This document shows, in pieces, positions 14,485 to 23,665 of a DNA stretch of 34,683 nucleotides. Each line of letters begins with the position of its first letter. The stretch's first letter is position 1. The notes beneath the pieces are model-generated. The model saw only the letters and a list, made by a program, of their open reading frames with translations. It made no database searches and was not told where the DNA came from. The stretch spans positions 1 to 34,683 of the forward strand of contig CALVOQ010000003.1 in the NCBI GenBank assembly GCA_944350335.1, read 5' to 3'. Made by a program: the position numbers and the translations under genes. The DNA is from an uncultured Bacilli bacterium (GTDB taxonomy: Bacteria > Bacillota_I > Bacilli_A > RF39 > UBA660).

Positions 14485-16436
14485 CACGTCACATCCTTAG
14501 TAATAAACTTTAAAAAACCTACATCACTATCAAATATATTAAAAATAAGTTCTTCTAATTTATTAACTGTCATATTTTTATTTACTTTTATTTCTAAAAT
14601 ACTACCACCACTTACTAATTTTTGAATTTCACCAATTAAACTATAATTGTTTTTAATTTCTGGCAAGTTACTGATTAAATCGTACATACATTTATTTTTA
14701 AGTTCTTTTCTATTTCCATAAATTGACTTATCCAAAGCAATTAATTCTTTAGAAGCCGCACTTTTATAAGGTTCATATAAATAAAAGTTTAATTTAGTTT
14801 CTTCTCTAAAGATCATACATTTTTTATTTAAAAACTTAAGTATACCTTTTAATAATTCATATTGCTTAGTAGAGTCTTTTTCTAATAACTGAACACACTC
14901 ATTTAAGCCAATCAGTCCTATTAATAAATTACCATTTTTAATTATCTTTCTTATTTTTTGTCCTCTTTCTAATCTATCATCACTCATAATATTGTTATTA
15001 AAAACAAATTCATAATTGTCTTTATTCTTATTTCCTATTGTTTCAAAACTTAATAGCAACTCACTTTTAACAATTTCAACAATAAAATCTAATTTATTAT
15101 AAAAATTTTTAATATTATCATTTTCAAACTCTAAACCAAGTCTGGCAAAATTAATATTTGTTAAAGCAACAACCATTCTACCTTCAGAACTACTAACATC
15201 TTCATTATTATTTTCGTAAATACGTACTCCATCTGAGAAATATTCAACCTCATTATTTCCTTTATTATATGAAGTTTTATTATTAGATACCATAACATTT
15301 TTATTATTAATAATTAACGAACATATTTCGCTCATATAACTCGCATTATCTTCATTTAGTTTAAAAATAACTATAACATTATTTAATCTACCTAACTCAT
15401 TTAATACTTCTAGCAATGTCTTATTAATACAATTTCCAATAGAACTATCATTTGTACCAAAACTAAACGAATAAGACTTATTAAACATTGAAAGATCTTC
15501 AAACATTTTCTTTAAATTATAATATAAGTCAGATTTACATTTTTCATAGGCATCTTTATAGGCACTATCAAAAATATTTTCAACTTGTTCAGACAACATA
15601 TAAATTGAATAATTTGACATATCAAACGTTATATCCTTTTCTTTGTTAATTAATTCAATAATTTTCTTCAAATTAATATATTTATCAAAACCTGAGACTT
15701 TTAAATAATTAGATAAATATTCAATATATAACAATTTAAACTTTTTAATAGAATAATTTTCTAATAATTTATCTAACGACGGAACATTGATTTCCCCACT
15801 TATTTCAGTAGATAAATCCTCTAACTTATAAACAACGTTTTCAAAACTATTATTCTCTAAAAAATTATTTAAATTTATATGAGTATTTGATAACCTACCT
15901 AAAGAAAAATCACACATATCGTTAATATAAATATTACCTTCGTCATGCTCCCTTAAAAACTTATTATCTATTATATATGACTTTGTAATTTCATTGACTA
16001 CCATCAAGCCATAATTCTTAACGATATCCTTAATTTTACATGAATTATCATTAAGCAAAATATTATCATCATTTATTTTTTCTATGGCCTTTAAGAACTT
16101 ATGTTGTTGTTTCTGAGTAAAAATTTTTCTACTAGCAGCTCTCTTTTTTCTATATTCACTAAATGCATTGTACACTTCTTTAAAGTTACTTTCTTCCAAT
16201 TTTGATTCAATTATATCCTGTATGTCTTCAACATTTATTGTTTTTCTGTTAGCATAATTTATTTCAATATACTTTAGTACGTTTTCATATATTTTATTAA
16301 TCTTTGTTTCTTCACTATTATCATAAACACTATCAAAGGCATTCTTAATTGCAACAGCAATCTTATAACTATTAAAGTTTACTCTTTGACCACTTCTTTT
16401 TACAACAACAAGTTCATCAAAAACATCTTTTTGCAA
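14484..16436 (-). CDS. ATP-cone NrdD-like protein lacking the glycyl radical domain
   Basis: A 650-residue paralogue of NrdD. Residues about 8-98 form an ATP-cone (VVVKRSGQRVNF... TINVEDIQDIIESKL... VYNAFSEYRKKR). The body keeps recognisable barrel landmarks in the right order: EGNIYINDMCDFSLG (compare CDIHLHDLSMLTG in NrdD), EGRMVVALTNINFARLGLE (compare TGSIGVVTINIPRIAYLA), LLIGLIGLNECVQLL (compare STIGLVGMNEACLNA) and VSGGSILEI (compare TSGTVFHAF). It ends soon after that point. The CCRL cysteines, the zinc site and the GY radical loop are absent, so it should not be catalytic. The start is TTG 16436, supported by AGGAGGTGAT three bases upstream. It heads the operon and is translationally coupled to nrdG. 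An allosteric or chaperone-like subunit of the reductase is my inference. Confidence 0.8.
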   Translation of the reverse strand: MQKDVFDELVVVKRSGQRVNFNSYKIAVAIKNAFDSVYDNSEETKINKIYENVLKYIEINYANRKTINVEDIQDIIESKLEESNFKEVYNAFSEYRKKRAASRKIFTQKQQHKFLKAIEKINDDNILLNDNSCKIKDIVKNYGLMVVNEITKSYIIDNKFLREHDEGNIYINDMCDFSLGRLSNTHINLNNFLENNSFENVVYKLEDLSTEISGEINVPSLDKLLENYSIKKFKLLYIEYLSNYLKVSGFDKYINLKKIIELINKEKDITFDMSNYSIYMLSEQVENIFDSAYKDAYEKCKSDLYYNLKKMFEDLSMFNKSYSFSFGTNDSSIGNCINKTLLEVLNELGRLNNVIVIFKLNEDNASYMSEICSLIINNKNVMVSNNKTSYNKGNNEVEYFSDGVRIYENNNEDVSSSEGRMVVALTNINFARLGLEFENDNIKNFYNKLDFIVEIVKSELLLSFETIGNKNKDNYEFVFNNNIMSDDRLERGQKIRKIIKNGNLLIGLIGLNECVQLLEKDSTKQYELLKGILKFLNKKCMIFREETKLNFYLYEPYKSAASKELIALDKSIYGNRKELKNKCMYDLISNLPEIKNNYSLIGEIQKLVSGGSILEIKVNKNMTVNKLEELIFNIFDSDVGFLKFITKDVT

Positions 16437-16464
16437 TTAATCACCTCCTATGTTGACTAGATTA

Positions 16465-16493
16465 ATAGTACTAAATATATATACTTATGTCAA
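16465..16493 (-). promoter_or_regulatory. Promoter of the nrd operon
   Basis: On the minus strand a perfect TTGACA (16493-16488) is followed after 17 bases by TACTAT (16470-16465), 28 bases before the TTG start. The spacer is an AT alternation (ATATATATTTAGTACT), but I do not see the paired 16-bp boxes expected for NrdR. Confidence 0.7.
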
Positions 16494-16580
16494 TGTTTTT
16501 TTTATCAAAAAAAACAAAAAAAATTAAAACGTATTTTTTAAAAAAAGGTTTTTTGCCAAAAAAAACATAGTTTTTCAAAC

Positions 16581-16612
16581 AAAAAAGTCAATTAAATTAA
16601 ATTGACTTTTTA
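16581..16612 (-). terminator. Terminator of the acyl-CoA ligase operon
   Basis: AAAAAGTCAATT pairs with AATTGACTTTTT (12 bp) over a 6-base loop, with A/T runs on both sides, 27 bases after the ligase stop codon. It also insulates the nrd promoter. Confidence 0.85.
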
Positions 16613-16637
16613 CACAACTTTACAGATCATAGAAATT

Positions 16638-18395
16638 TCACTTTTTGTTTTCATCCATCAATTCTGTAAAAGCGACTTTACCTACAAGTGTTCTTGGCAA
16701 TGAATCTCTAAACTCATATTCACTAGGCAAAGAATATTTTGCCAAATTCTTTTTACACAAATCTTTTATCTCGCTCTTTATTTTTTCACTAGGATTAATA
16801 CCTTCTTTTAAAACAATATATGCCTTAGCAACTTGAACCTTATATGGATGATCTATCCCAATAACTGTACAAGTAAGTACATCAGGATGTGAACAAATTA
16901 CATTTTCAATATATGTCGGATAAACATTGTACCCAGAAGAAATAATCATGCGTTTTAACCTTTGCTTGAAATATACAAACCCATCTTCATCCATTGAAGC
17001 AATATCTCCCGTATGAAGCCAAAGAAGTCCATCTTTGTGTTCTCTCAAAGTTTGCATAGTTTCTTTAACATCATTCAAATATCCCATCATAACACTAGGA
17101 CCATGAATACATATTTCACCATCCTCGCCATATGGTACCTCATCATGGGTCCCAATTTTAACAATCTTATAATATGTATCTGGAAAAGGAATTCCAATTG
17201 TTCCATCTCTATATTCGTTTGTAGGAGTCAAACAACTAGCTGCGCTACCTTCAGTTAAGCCATAACCAATTCTCACTTTTGCATTTGAACCGTATTCTTC
17301 TAAAAACCTGTCTATTTTTCGTTTTAATTCAGGTTGCATCATGTCCCCACCAGAAACAACACAAGTCAAACATGCCAAATCATTTTTCTTAATATCTTTA
17401 TTCTTTAATAAACCCTCAAACAAAGTTGGAACTCCAACAATAAAATCGGGTTTATGTTTTTTTATCAAATTTCCAAACTTTTTATAATTAAACTGCGGAA
17501 TTAATATACATTTCATTCCACATATAAGTGGTGTATGAATACAAACACCCAAACCAAAGCCATGAAATATTGGCATAATAGATAAAACAGAATCACCTGC
17601 TTTACTAGGATCAGCCATCAAATGACTTTGAATTGCCAAAGCATTAAAATTATTATTAGATAATAAAATACCTTTAGGTTTTCCCGTAGTTCCACCACTA
17701 TATAAAATTACTGCTGGATCATATTTGCTTCTTTTAACCGAATATTCTTCATTAAACATATATCCAAAATCTATAAAATCTTTCCAAGACATTATATTAT
17801 CTCTATCAAAAGGGATTTTATTTTTTCTACCTTGAATTAACCAATACAACGCAGAAGTAATAATAGGCATATTACCATTTACAGTCATTACTACAATTTT
17901 TTTAATTTTTGTTTTATCCACTATATTTAACAACTTGTCACATGCAATATCTATAGAAAAGATAAAAGTACTATTAGAAATTGTCAAATAATTTAATATT
18001 TCATTTTCAGCAGATAATGGATGAATCAAATTCGCAACTGCACCAACCATATTAATAGCATAAAACATTACTATTGATTGTGGCATATTAGGTGCACAAA
18101 TAGTAACGACATCATTTTCACCAATACCTTGTGCTTTTAATGCCCTAGCAGCTTCATGTATCATACTAACAAACTTAGAATATGTTATTTCCTGCCCAAA
18201 ATATTCAAGCGCGATATAATTAGGATACATTTTAGAAGCATCCTCTACTAGTTCCCACATCATCATATCTGGGTAATTTATATGAGCAGGAACGTCATTA
18301 TAAAACTTTATCCAAGGATTTTTTAATTTTTTTTCCAATTTATTTTCTTTTTTTTCTTCTTTAGTTAGCTTAATTTTTTCTTTCAATCTTTTCAC
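16638..18395 (-). CDS. AMP-dependent acyl-CoA synthetase/ligase
   Basis: A 585-residue adenylate-forming enzyme that activates a carboxylic acid, typically a fatty acid, with ATP and joins it to CoA. The P-loop-like motif VILYSGGTTGKPKGILLSN, the A5 motif GYGLTEGSA, the A7/A8 region LHTGDIASMDEDGF...QRLKRMI and a C-terminal KVAFTEL with the catalytic Lys are all present. An N-terminal Lys/Glu-rich helix of about 25 residues precedes the fold. The start is given as GTG 18395, which overlaps the upstream gene by 26 bases; a TTG at 18386 is an alternative. It follows the E2-like protein gene, so the two probably act on the same acyl group. The substrate is not predictable. Confidence 0.88.
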   Translation of the reverse strand: MKRLKEKIKLTKEEKKENKLEKKLKNPWIKFYNDVPAHINYPDMMMWELVEDASKMYPNYIALEYFGQEITYSKFVSMIHEAARALKAQGIGENDVVTICAPNMPQSIVMFYAINMVGAVANLIHPLSAENEILNYLTISNSTFIFSIDIACDKLLNIVDKTKIKKIVVMTVNGNMPIITSALYWLIQGRKNKIPFDRDNIMSWKDFIDFGYMFNEEYSVKRSKYDPAVILYSGGTTGKPKGILLSNNNFNALAIQSHLMADPSKAGDSVLSIMPIFHGFGLGVCIHTPLICGMKCILIPQFNYKKFGNLIKKHKPDFIVGVPTLFEGLLKNKDIKKNDLACLTCVVSGGDMMQPELKRKIDRFLEEYGSNAKVRIGYGLTEGSAASCLTPTNEYRDGTIGIPFPDTYYKIVKIGTHDEVPYGEDGEICIHGPSVMMGYLNDVKETMQTLREHKDGLLWLHTGDIASMDEDGFVYFKQRLKRMIISSGYNVYPTYIENVICSHPDVLTCTVIGIDHPYKVQVAKAYIVLKEGINPSEKIKSEIKDLCKKNLAKYSLPSEYEFRDSLPRTLVGKVAFTELMDENKK

Positions 18396-19227
18396 TCACT
18401 TTCGTATCTAACAAATAAGGATTTTGTAAAATATACTCGAATAATTTAATAGATTTAACAAAATAAACACCATCAGCTATTCTTTCATCAACATTTACAC
18501 CAAAATCACACACATCTCGAATTTGAACACTTCCGTCTTCCATTACTAGTTGTTCTTTATGAATTTTACCAATAGTCATCAAAATAGAATTTGTACCAAA
18601 ATCAGTCAAATTGTGATAGATAGCACCACAACCAATACTTCCCAAATTAGATAGTATTACTGTACTATGATATATATCATTTTCTATTAAACTATAAGGA
18701 ATTAACCCATGATTATCCAACTTTTTGAGTAACCACATAACAAAAACTCTTAAAAAACGAGGAAGTTTACCTACTAGATTAACTGCATTATCAGTTCCAT
18801 TTTTTGAATCACTTCTCACTTTTTTTACAGTCCCAATAATTTTATTTTTAACTTCACGCAATGTATCATCTTTATCAACACGTATGACATTTAAATACTC
18901 AGGAGAGTCATCCGTAAACTCAACCTTCGCTACAAATGACAAACTAACCTCTTTTCTATCATAAAAGTTTTTGTTTAAAACATACCTATTTAATAACGGT
19001 CTATTGTAAATTACTTTAGAAATTGCAGTAGAAAAAACATGAAAAAAAGTTAAATCTTCTTCATCTTTTCTCCTCTTATTTACATACTTTACCAATTCTG
19101 TAACATCAATTTTCTGATTAATATAAACATCTGAATCTGCTCTTAAAGGCTTTATGTCACACATAATCATGTGCACACCATCCATATTACGAACTCTTAC
19201 AGCATCTTTTCTATCTCTAAAACTCAA
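18370..19227 (-). CDS. E2-like (2-oxoacid dehydrogenase acyltransferase/CAT-fold) protein with altered active site
   Basis: About 285 residues that match only the catalytic domain of lipoate-dependent acyltransferases; no lipoyl domain or E1/E3-binding domain is present. Family landmarks include LTFFHVFSTAISKVI, the RPLLNRYV segment, VILSNLGSIG and a C-terminal VDERIADGVYFVKSIKLFEYI. The last matches the HxxxDG motif but with Glu where the catalytic His belongs (DERIADG against DHRxxDG). The start is set at TTG 19227 because GGAGGT lies seven bases upstream; this binding site would be internal in the longer frame. With the overlapping acyl-CoA ligase, it suggests acyl transfer outside central metabolism, or a non-catalytic acyl-binding role. 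Confidence 0.75.
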   Translation of the reverse strand: MSFRDRKDAVRVRNMDGVHMIMCDIKPLRADSDVYINQKIDVTELVKYVNKRRKDEEDLTFFHVFSTAISKVIYNRPLLNRYVLNKNFYDRKEVSLSFVAKVEFTDDSPEYLNVIRVDKDDTLREVKNKIIGTVKKVRSDSKNGTDNAVNLVGKLPRFLRVFVMWLLKKLDNHGLIPYSLIENDIYHSTVILSNLGSIGCGAIYHNLTDFGTNSILMTIGKIHKEQLVMEDGSVQIRDVCDFGVNVDERIADGVYFVKSIKLFEYILQNPYLLDTKVSEKIERKN

Positions 19228-19283
19228 AATAATTACCTCCAACTATTAATTATTATATTAAAAAAAGATCTTTTTTTCAACTT

Positions 19284-19808
19284 TTAGTGACCATGACCTT
19301 CAATTCCAAAACATTTAGTAATAGGATCTAAAAAAATAAAGTTTTTTAATGGAAAATAAGTAAATGAAAAATACATAAATAACAATATTAAAATACCTAA
19401 AATCCCTATAAAGTTATAATTAAAATTGAATGATATGTTATTTAAATAATAGTTTAAAAAAATAGCTACAAAAAGTGAAAAAACAAATATGATTACATCA
19501 AGAATTAAAAAATGTTTTTTTGTTACTAATTTATATGAATAAAACAAAATTGGAATTAATAAGACAAATGCAAATAACGATAACATTTTATTAAACCAAA
19601 AATTAGCAATTTGACCATACAAAAAGTAATCAACAATAGTAAATATGAATAATGGAGTCAAACCTATCTTAATGTGTTCCCAAGTGCTCTCATTAACTGC
19701 AAAAAATATTGCTACAATTTTATTATGATTACATAGTTCATACAAAAAATGTCCAAGACCACCTAAAATTAGACAAAAAACAAAACTTATAATATAAAAT
19801 AATAACAT
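19284..19808 (-). CDS. DUF6512-type membrane protein
   Basis: A 174-residue membrane protein with five hydrophobic segments. It has the conserved signature GHFLYELCNHN followed by VNESTWEHIKIGLTP, and a C-terminal GIEGHGH, which I recognise as the DUF6512 pattern. No enzymatic role is established for this family; the conserved NESxWEH in a membrane context hints at a binding or catalytic site. It lies between the SDR gene and the E2-like gene on the same strand, with 20- and 56-base gaps, so all four genes may be one transcript. Confidence 0.75.
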   Translation of the reverse strand: MLLFYIISFVFCLILGGLGHFLYELCNHNKIVAIFFAVNESTWEHIKIGLTPLFIFTIVDYFLYGQIANFWFNKMLSLFAFVLLIPILFYSYKLVTKKHFLILDVIIFVFSLFVAIFLNYYLNNISFNFNYNFIGILGILILLFMYFSFTYFPLKNFIFLDPITKCFGIEGHGH

Positions 19809-19828
19809 ATTCCCACCATTAAATAATA

Positions 19829-20590
19829 TTAAAAACCATTTCCTTTTTTAACCTGAATTCGATATCCGATTTTTAATAACCACTTTGTACAAATAAATCT
19901 TTGAAAAAATATTCCTAATTTTATTGTAAAACCTGGTATAATTAACAATTTGTTCTTGAACATTTTTTCTACCGCGTACTTTGCAACATACTCACTACTT
20001 AAAGATTTCAAATTAAAAGAAGCTCCAGCTATCTCATTAAAGTTTGTATTAACTGGTCCAGGACATAATATAGATATATGCACATTGCTTCTATCTCTTC
20101 TATTTTCCTCATAAATACCTAAAGATAAACTCCTAACGTAACTTTTAGTAGCATAATAAGAACTCAAAAGTGGACCACCTGCCATTAATCCAGCTGATGA
20201 TGAAACATTTAAAATGTGTCCATCATTTTTTGTTTTCATGAGTTTATAAACTTCTTTGGTTAACCTATGAAGTGCAACAACATTAACTTTTAACATATTT
20301 AATTCTGAATTTATATCAGTTGCCAAAAAATTACCATACACACCAAAGCCAGCATTATTAACTAAAACATCAATATTTTCAGTTAAACATTTCGATATAA
20401 CTTTATCAACATCACTATCATTAGATAAGTCCGCAATTAAAATTTCCCCATTACCATTTAAATCTTTTAATAATTCGTTTAACTTTGATTCGCTTCTAGC
20501 AACTAAAATAACATAATATCCTTTTTTTGATAAACATCTCGCAATATCTCTTCCAATTCCAGAAGAAGCACCTGTAATTAAAGCTTTCAT
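19829..20590 (-). CDS. Short-chain dehydrogenase/reductase
   Basis: A classical SDR of 253 residues. The N-terminal Rossmann motif is TGASSGIG, the structural motif NNAG follows, and the catalytic set is Ser in NVSSSAGL with YYATK providing Tyr and Lys. LCPGPVNTNF follows as usual. A basic residue after beta-2 (VARSESK) favours NADPH. The C-terminal hydrophobic stretch could tether it to the membrane, as in some lipid-acting SDRs. It heads the acyl-CoA ligase cluster; reduction of a lipid-derived ketone or aldehyde is plausible but not shown. The binding site GGAGATGAT precedes ATG 20590. Confidence 0.88.
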   Translation of the reverse strand: MKALITGASSGIGRDIARCLSKKGYYVILVARSESKLNELLKDLNGNGEILIADLSNDSDVDKVISKCLTENIDVLVNNAGFGVYGNFLATDINSELNMLKVNVVALHRLTKEVYKLMKTKNDGHILNVSSSAGLMAGGPLLSSYYATKSYVRSLSLGIYEENRRDRSNVHISILCPGPVNTNFNEIAGASFNLKSLSSEYVAKYAVEKMFKNKLLIIPGFTIKLGIFFQRFICTKWLLKIGYRIQVKKGNGF

Positions 20591-20664
20591 TCAATCATCT
20601 CCATAATAATTATATCATGAATTAAATGATAAAAAATGTCAATAATAATCATAGGTGATTAAAT

Positions 20665-21114
20665 ATGAGCAATCAAGATGAATTAATTATATATATACAC
20701 GAAAACATTAAAATGGGACTTTCAAGCACTACAAAATTAATAAAAATCCTAAAAAACAAAGACAATAAAATTAAAAAGGTTTTAGAAAGTTACATAAAAA
20801 CATATGAAAATTATCTGAAAAGAGCAAATTTATTAAAACAAAAATATAAAGTTAAAATAAACAAAAATAAAATAATGCAAAAATTCATGGCCAACGCCAT
20901 GATGGAAGAAGAAATAAAAAAAGATAATAGCGATAGTAAAATTGCCAACATATTAATACGTGGTTTTACAATGGGAGAAATTGATTTAGAAAAACGTATT
21001 AAGGATTATGCTGACAATTTAGATAAAAAAGAAAAAAACGACATTATAAATCTCGCAAAAGAATTACATGCTTTTAATAAAAGTAGTATAGTAGAACTTA
21101 AAAATTATCTATGA
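20665..21114 (+). CDS. Helical protein of unknown function
   Basis: A 149-residue, Lys-rich, entirely helical protein with no membrane segment or cysteine. The pattern of long amphipathic helices (ILKNKDNKIKKVLESYIKTYENYLKRANLL and so on in shape) resembles a four-helix bundle, perhaps of ferritin-like type, but I see no convincing metal-binding Glu/His set. AGGTGAT lies five bases before the ATG. It is divergent from the SDR gene, and its 3' end overlaps the convergent membrane protein gene by ten bases, leaving no room for a separate terminator. I do not recognise the family. Confidence 0.6.
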   Translation: MSNQDELIIYIHENIKMGLSSTTKLIKILKNKDNKIKKVLESYIKTYENYLKRANLLKQKYKVKINKNKIMQKFMANAMMEEEIKKDNSDSKIANILIRGFTMGEIDLEKRIKDYADNLDKKEKNDIINLAKELHAFNKSSIVELKNYL

Positions 21115-22895
21115 ACAATTTGCTTATAAAGTAATGGTATTATAACAGGTAAAGTAAATGTTAAAGGCAAAATATATCTAAAATATGTATTTGCAGGGCC
21201 TGCCACACAAGTTAAAAGTAGTACAAAACCAGGCATCAATGTAAATATATATTTTTTATTTTTATTCAAAATACACACGCATAACATAAACAAATATAGC
21301 CAAGTTGTAAACCCAATATTAACAATCAATCCTAAAAATGGAATTCTAGGGAAAGCATTACCAAAAGCACTTAATCCCTCTCTAATCAAATCCAAATCGT
21401 TAAAATGATAATCAAAACCAGCTTCTTCTAATTTAGTATTGTACTTATTATAAATATACCACTGAGTTGTGTTAGGATAAAAGTAACCATAAATATTATT
21501 TAGCGTTGCATCTATATAAATTATCGGCTCTTTAATTAAATATTTAAACCAAACCATAAAATATTGTGTTAAATCTTCACTTGTCGCATATTTATTGAAC
21601 TTATTTTTTACATCATCGCTTAAATTAGGATCATATCTCTCAGCTAACGAATCATAATCTAAGATTACATCAATAATTTTTCTATCTTCTGATGTAATTA
21701 TTTTATCTTTATATTTCACTAATCTCGCAGTTTGTTGAAAAGGAATTGACAACGCTTCTCTAACACTCGTACCTGTTATTTCAAAATAAGTTAACGTTTT
21801 ATTATACCCTATATAAGTAAGAATAGGTAAAACTAGCACTATACTTAAGCCAATCCTTTTATCTTTTAAAGCTATTATCATAAAAGGCACCACTAATAAT
21901 AAAATATATATACCATTATTTCTAAATAACATCATAAAAACTATTATTATAAAGAAAACCAAATAATCTTTTTTAGATACATCATATTTAATAAACTTAA
22001 AAATGTATATAACAAGTAACAATATAAAACAGGAAAAAATAACATCTTTAACCGTTGTCATAGCGTACATAGGAAAAACAGGAATTAAAGCAAATATTAA
22101 TAAAGAAGTTAATAAATATTTAGTTTTAATACCTTGCTTATACATAAAACTAATAGCATAAGAAAAAGTAAAAATTACAAAAGAAACCTGAATTATACTA
22201 TATAAAAACAAACCAAAATTAACACTACCCAAATTATAACCCAACTTAAATAAACCGCCTAGCAATAAAGTATGTAAGACGGGATTAAAATTAGTAATAA
22301 AAACGTCCTCATTAATTAGTACTACACTATCCATATATCTAGTATGAACACCCATTACTTCTTTTATTTGGTTAGCAGCATCATAATTTATAACAGCAGG
22401 GTAATAAATTATCATATATGGTACATAGCATATAAATAGTATAATTAAAGAAAATAGAAATGGATGTTTTTCAAAAGTTTTAACAAAACTATTTTTATGC
22501 TTGAACTCTTTAAAATTATAACTAATAATAAAATTATAAATAACATTTAAAGTAACATTAAAAAATACAAAATAACCTATTAATTTTAAGCAACATAAGA
22601 AAAATAGAAAAAAACTACCAACAATAAGTTCGTTACTATTAGTAACATCAAAACTATAACCTATTACCATAAAAAGACTAAAAAGAAAAGCTAAAACAAT
22701 AAAAGTTCGTCTATATTTTAAATTAAACAAATACTTTTTATAATAAATAAACATAAAAATAATAAACACCAAATATAATAAAAATGAATTATTGTTTTGC
22801 GTAAATACTAATCCTGATAAATTAACTGGCGTAATAAATGATACAGTTGTTAATAAAGATACTAAAACTAACAAAATAAATCTATTTTTTTTCAT
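21105..22895 (-). CDS. Polytopic membrane protein, DUF6020/GT-C-like
   Basis: About 596 residues with a dozen or more hydrophobic segments. Family-like features are YYPAVINYDAANQIKEVMG and TNFNPVLHTLLLG, the acidic first-loop arrangement seen in GT-C glycosyltransferases, in which acidic residues after the first membrane segments bind a metal or a lipid-phosphate donor. The C-terminal part has a larger extracytoplasmic section and ends in two to three helices. The start is moved to ATG 22895 because AAAGGAG lies five bases upstream; the longer frame would run through the GtrA stop. It is the last gene of a four-gene cassette and is likely the enzyme that moves a lipid-linked sugar onto the cell surface. 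Confidence 0.75.
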   Translation of the reverse strand: MKKNRFILLVLVSLLTTVSFITPVNLSGLVFTQNNNSFLLYLVFIIFMFIYYKKYLFNLKYRRTFIVLAFLFSLFMVIGYSFDVTNSNELIVGSFFLFFLCCLKLIGYFVFFNVTLNVIYNFIISYNFKEFKHKNSFVKTFEKHPFLFSLIILFICYVPYMIIYYPAVINYDAANQIKEVMGVHTRYMDSVVLINEDVFITNFNPVLHTLLLGGLFKLGYNLGSVNFGLFLYSIIQVSFVIFTFSYAISFMYKQGIKTKYLLTSLLIFALIPVFPMYAMTTVKDVIFSCFILLLVIYIFKFIKYDVSKKDYLVFFIIIVFMMLFRNNGIYILLLVVPFMIIALKDKRIGLSIVLVLPILTYIGYNKTLTYFEITGTSVREALSIPFQQTARLVKYKDKIITSEDRKIIDVILDYDSLAERYDPNLSDDVKNKFNKYATSEDLTQYFMVWFKYLIKEPIIYIDATLNNIYGYFYPNTTQWYIYNKYNTKLEEAGFDYHFNDLDLIREGLSAFGNAFPRIPFLGLIVNIGFTTWLYLFMLCVCILNKNKKYIFTLMPGFVLLLTCVAGPANTYFRYILPLTFTLPVIIPLLYKQIVHR

Positions 22896-23325
22896 AAATC
22901 TCCTTTTTAACAAATATAAACTTTTTTTGAACAAAATAATTTATTACAAAAATTATAACATCAACAGGAATTTTAATCAAAGTTTCGTTAAAATTAGTCA
23001 ATAAATATAAACATTGCACACTCAACAAAGAAGCAAACATTTGGAGTACGGCTAAAGTATAATATTTCACCAAATTTTTATTTTCAATTGCTTTTTTATT
23101 GCTTTGAAAAACAACATTACCATTTAATAAGTAGTTAACAAATGAACTTAATATTCTAGCAAATATAGTTGCTAAAACTACAAAATAAGTTTCAAAATAC
23201 TCCTTTAACAAAAACGAAAATATTGAAAAAAGAACAATGTCTATAGCAAATGAAATACCTGCAGAAAACAAATATTTTATAAATATTTTATATTTTTTAT
23301 AATTTTTACAAATAATCTCTATCAT
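22882..23325 (-). CDS. GtrA-family membrane protein
   Basis: A 147-residue protein with four hydrophobic segments, matching GtrA: the first segment includes FLFSAGISFAIDIVLFSIF-like residues, the middle RILSSFVNYLLNGNVVF is the family hallmark, and the end is VIFVINYFVQKKFIF. GtrA proteins are thought to flip polyprenyl-phosphate-linked sugars across the membrane. The gene overlaps both neighbours (20 bases with DUF2304, 14 with the GT-C-like gene). Together with the DPM1-like transferase it forms the standard donor-synthesis and flipping pair. Confidence 0.88.
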   Translation of the reverse strand: MIEIICKNYKKYKIFIKYLFSAGISFAIDIVLFSIFSFLLKEYFETYFVVLATIFARILSSFVNYLLNGNVVFQSNKKAIENKNLVKYYTLAVLQMFASLLSVQCLYLLTNFNETLIKIPVDVIIFVINYFVQKKFIFVKKEIYEKK

Positions 23326-23665
23326 CCAATTCTTTAACCTTCTTATTTAATATAGCCATTTCCTGTGTTAATGCAACAATTTTTTCATTCTGCCTAGATA
23401 TTATGGAAGTAAGTACAAATGTAATTATCATCAATAACACAAAACCTATTAAAAATACCATATTACTTGGAGCCTCAAAACCAAGAAACTTTGATACATA
23501 AAAAACCTGATTATGAAATAACAAACTTATAAATATCATAAAAACAAATGTAATCCATAATAACGAATATTTTAACGACATCTTATTCTTTTTAATAACT
23601 AAAAATACTAATATTAAAAGAAATAAACATAAAATTGATAAAAATACAATTAAACTAGTCTTCAT
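23306..23665 (-). CDS. DUF2304-family membrane protein
   Basis: A 119-residue protein with three hydrophobic segments and a C-terminal coiled-coil-like helix (QNEKIVALTQEMAILNKKV). The layout and the LLWITF-like second segment match DUF2304, a small family regularly found beside DPM1-like glycosyltransferases. A strong AAAGGAG precedes ATG 23665, and the frame overlaps both neighbours. The function is unknown; a scaffold or regulator of the glycosyltransferase is the usual suggestion. Confidence 0.8.
   Translation of the reverse strand: MKTSLIVFLSILCLFLLILVFLVIKKNKMSLKYSLLWITFVFMIFISLLFHNQVFYVSKFLGFEAPSNMVFLIGFVLLMIITFVLTSIISRQNEKIVALTQEMAILNKKVKELDDRDYL

Noticed and set aside
16471-16487. 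Possible NrdR box in the nrd promoter spacer
   Set aside because: The AT alternation is only loosely palindromic, and the expected second box at a fixed distance is not visible.
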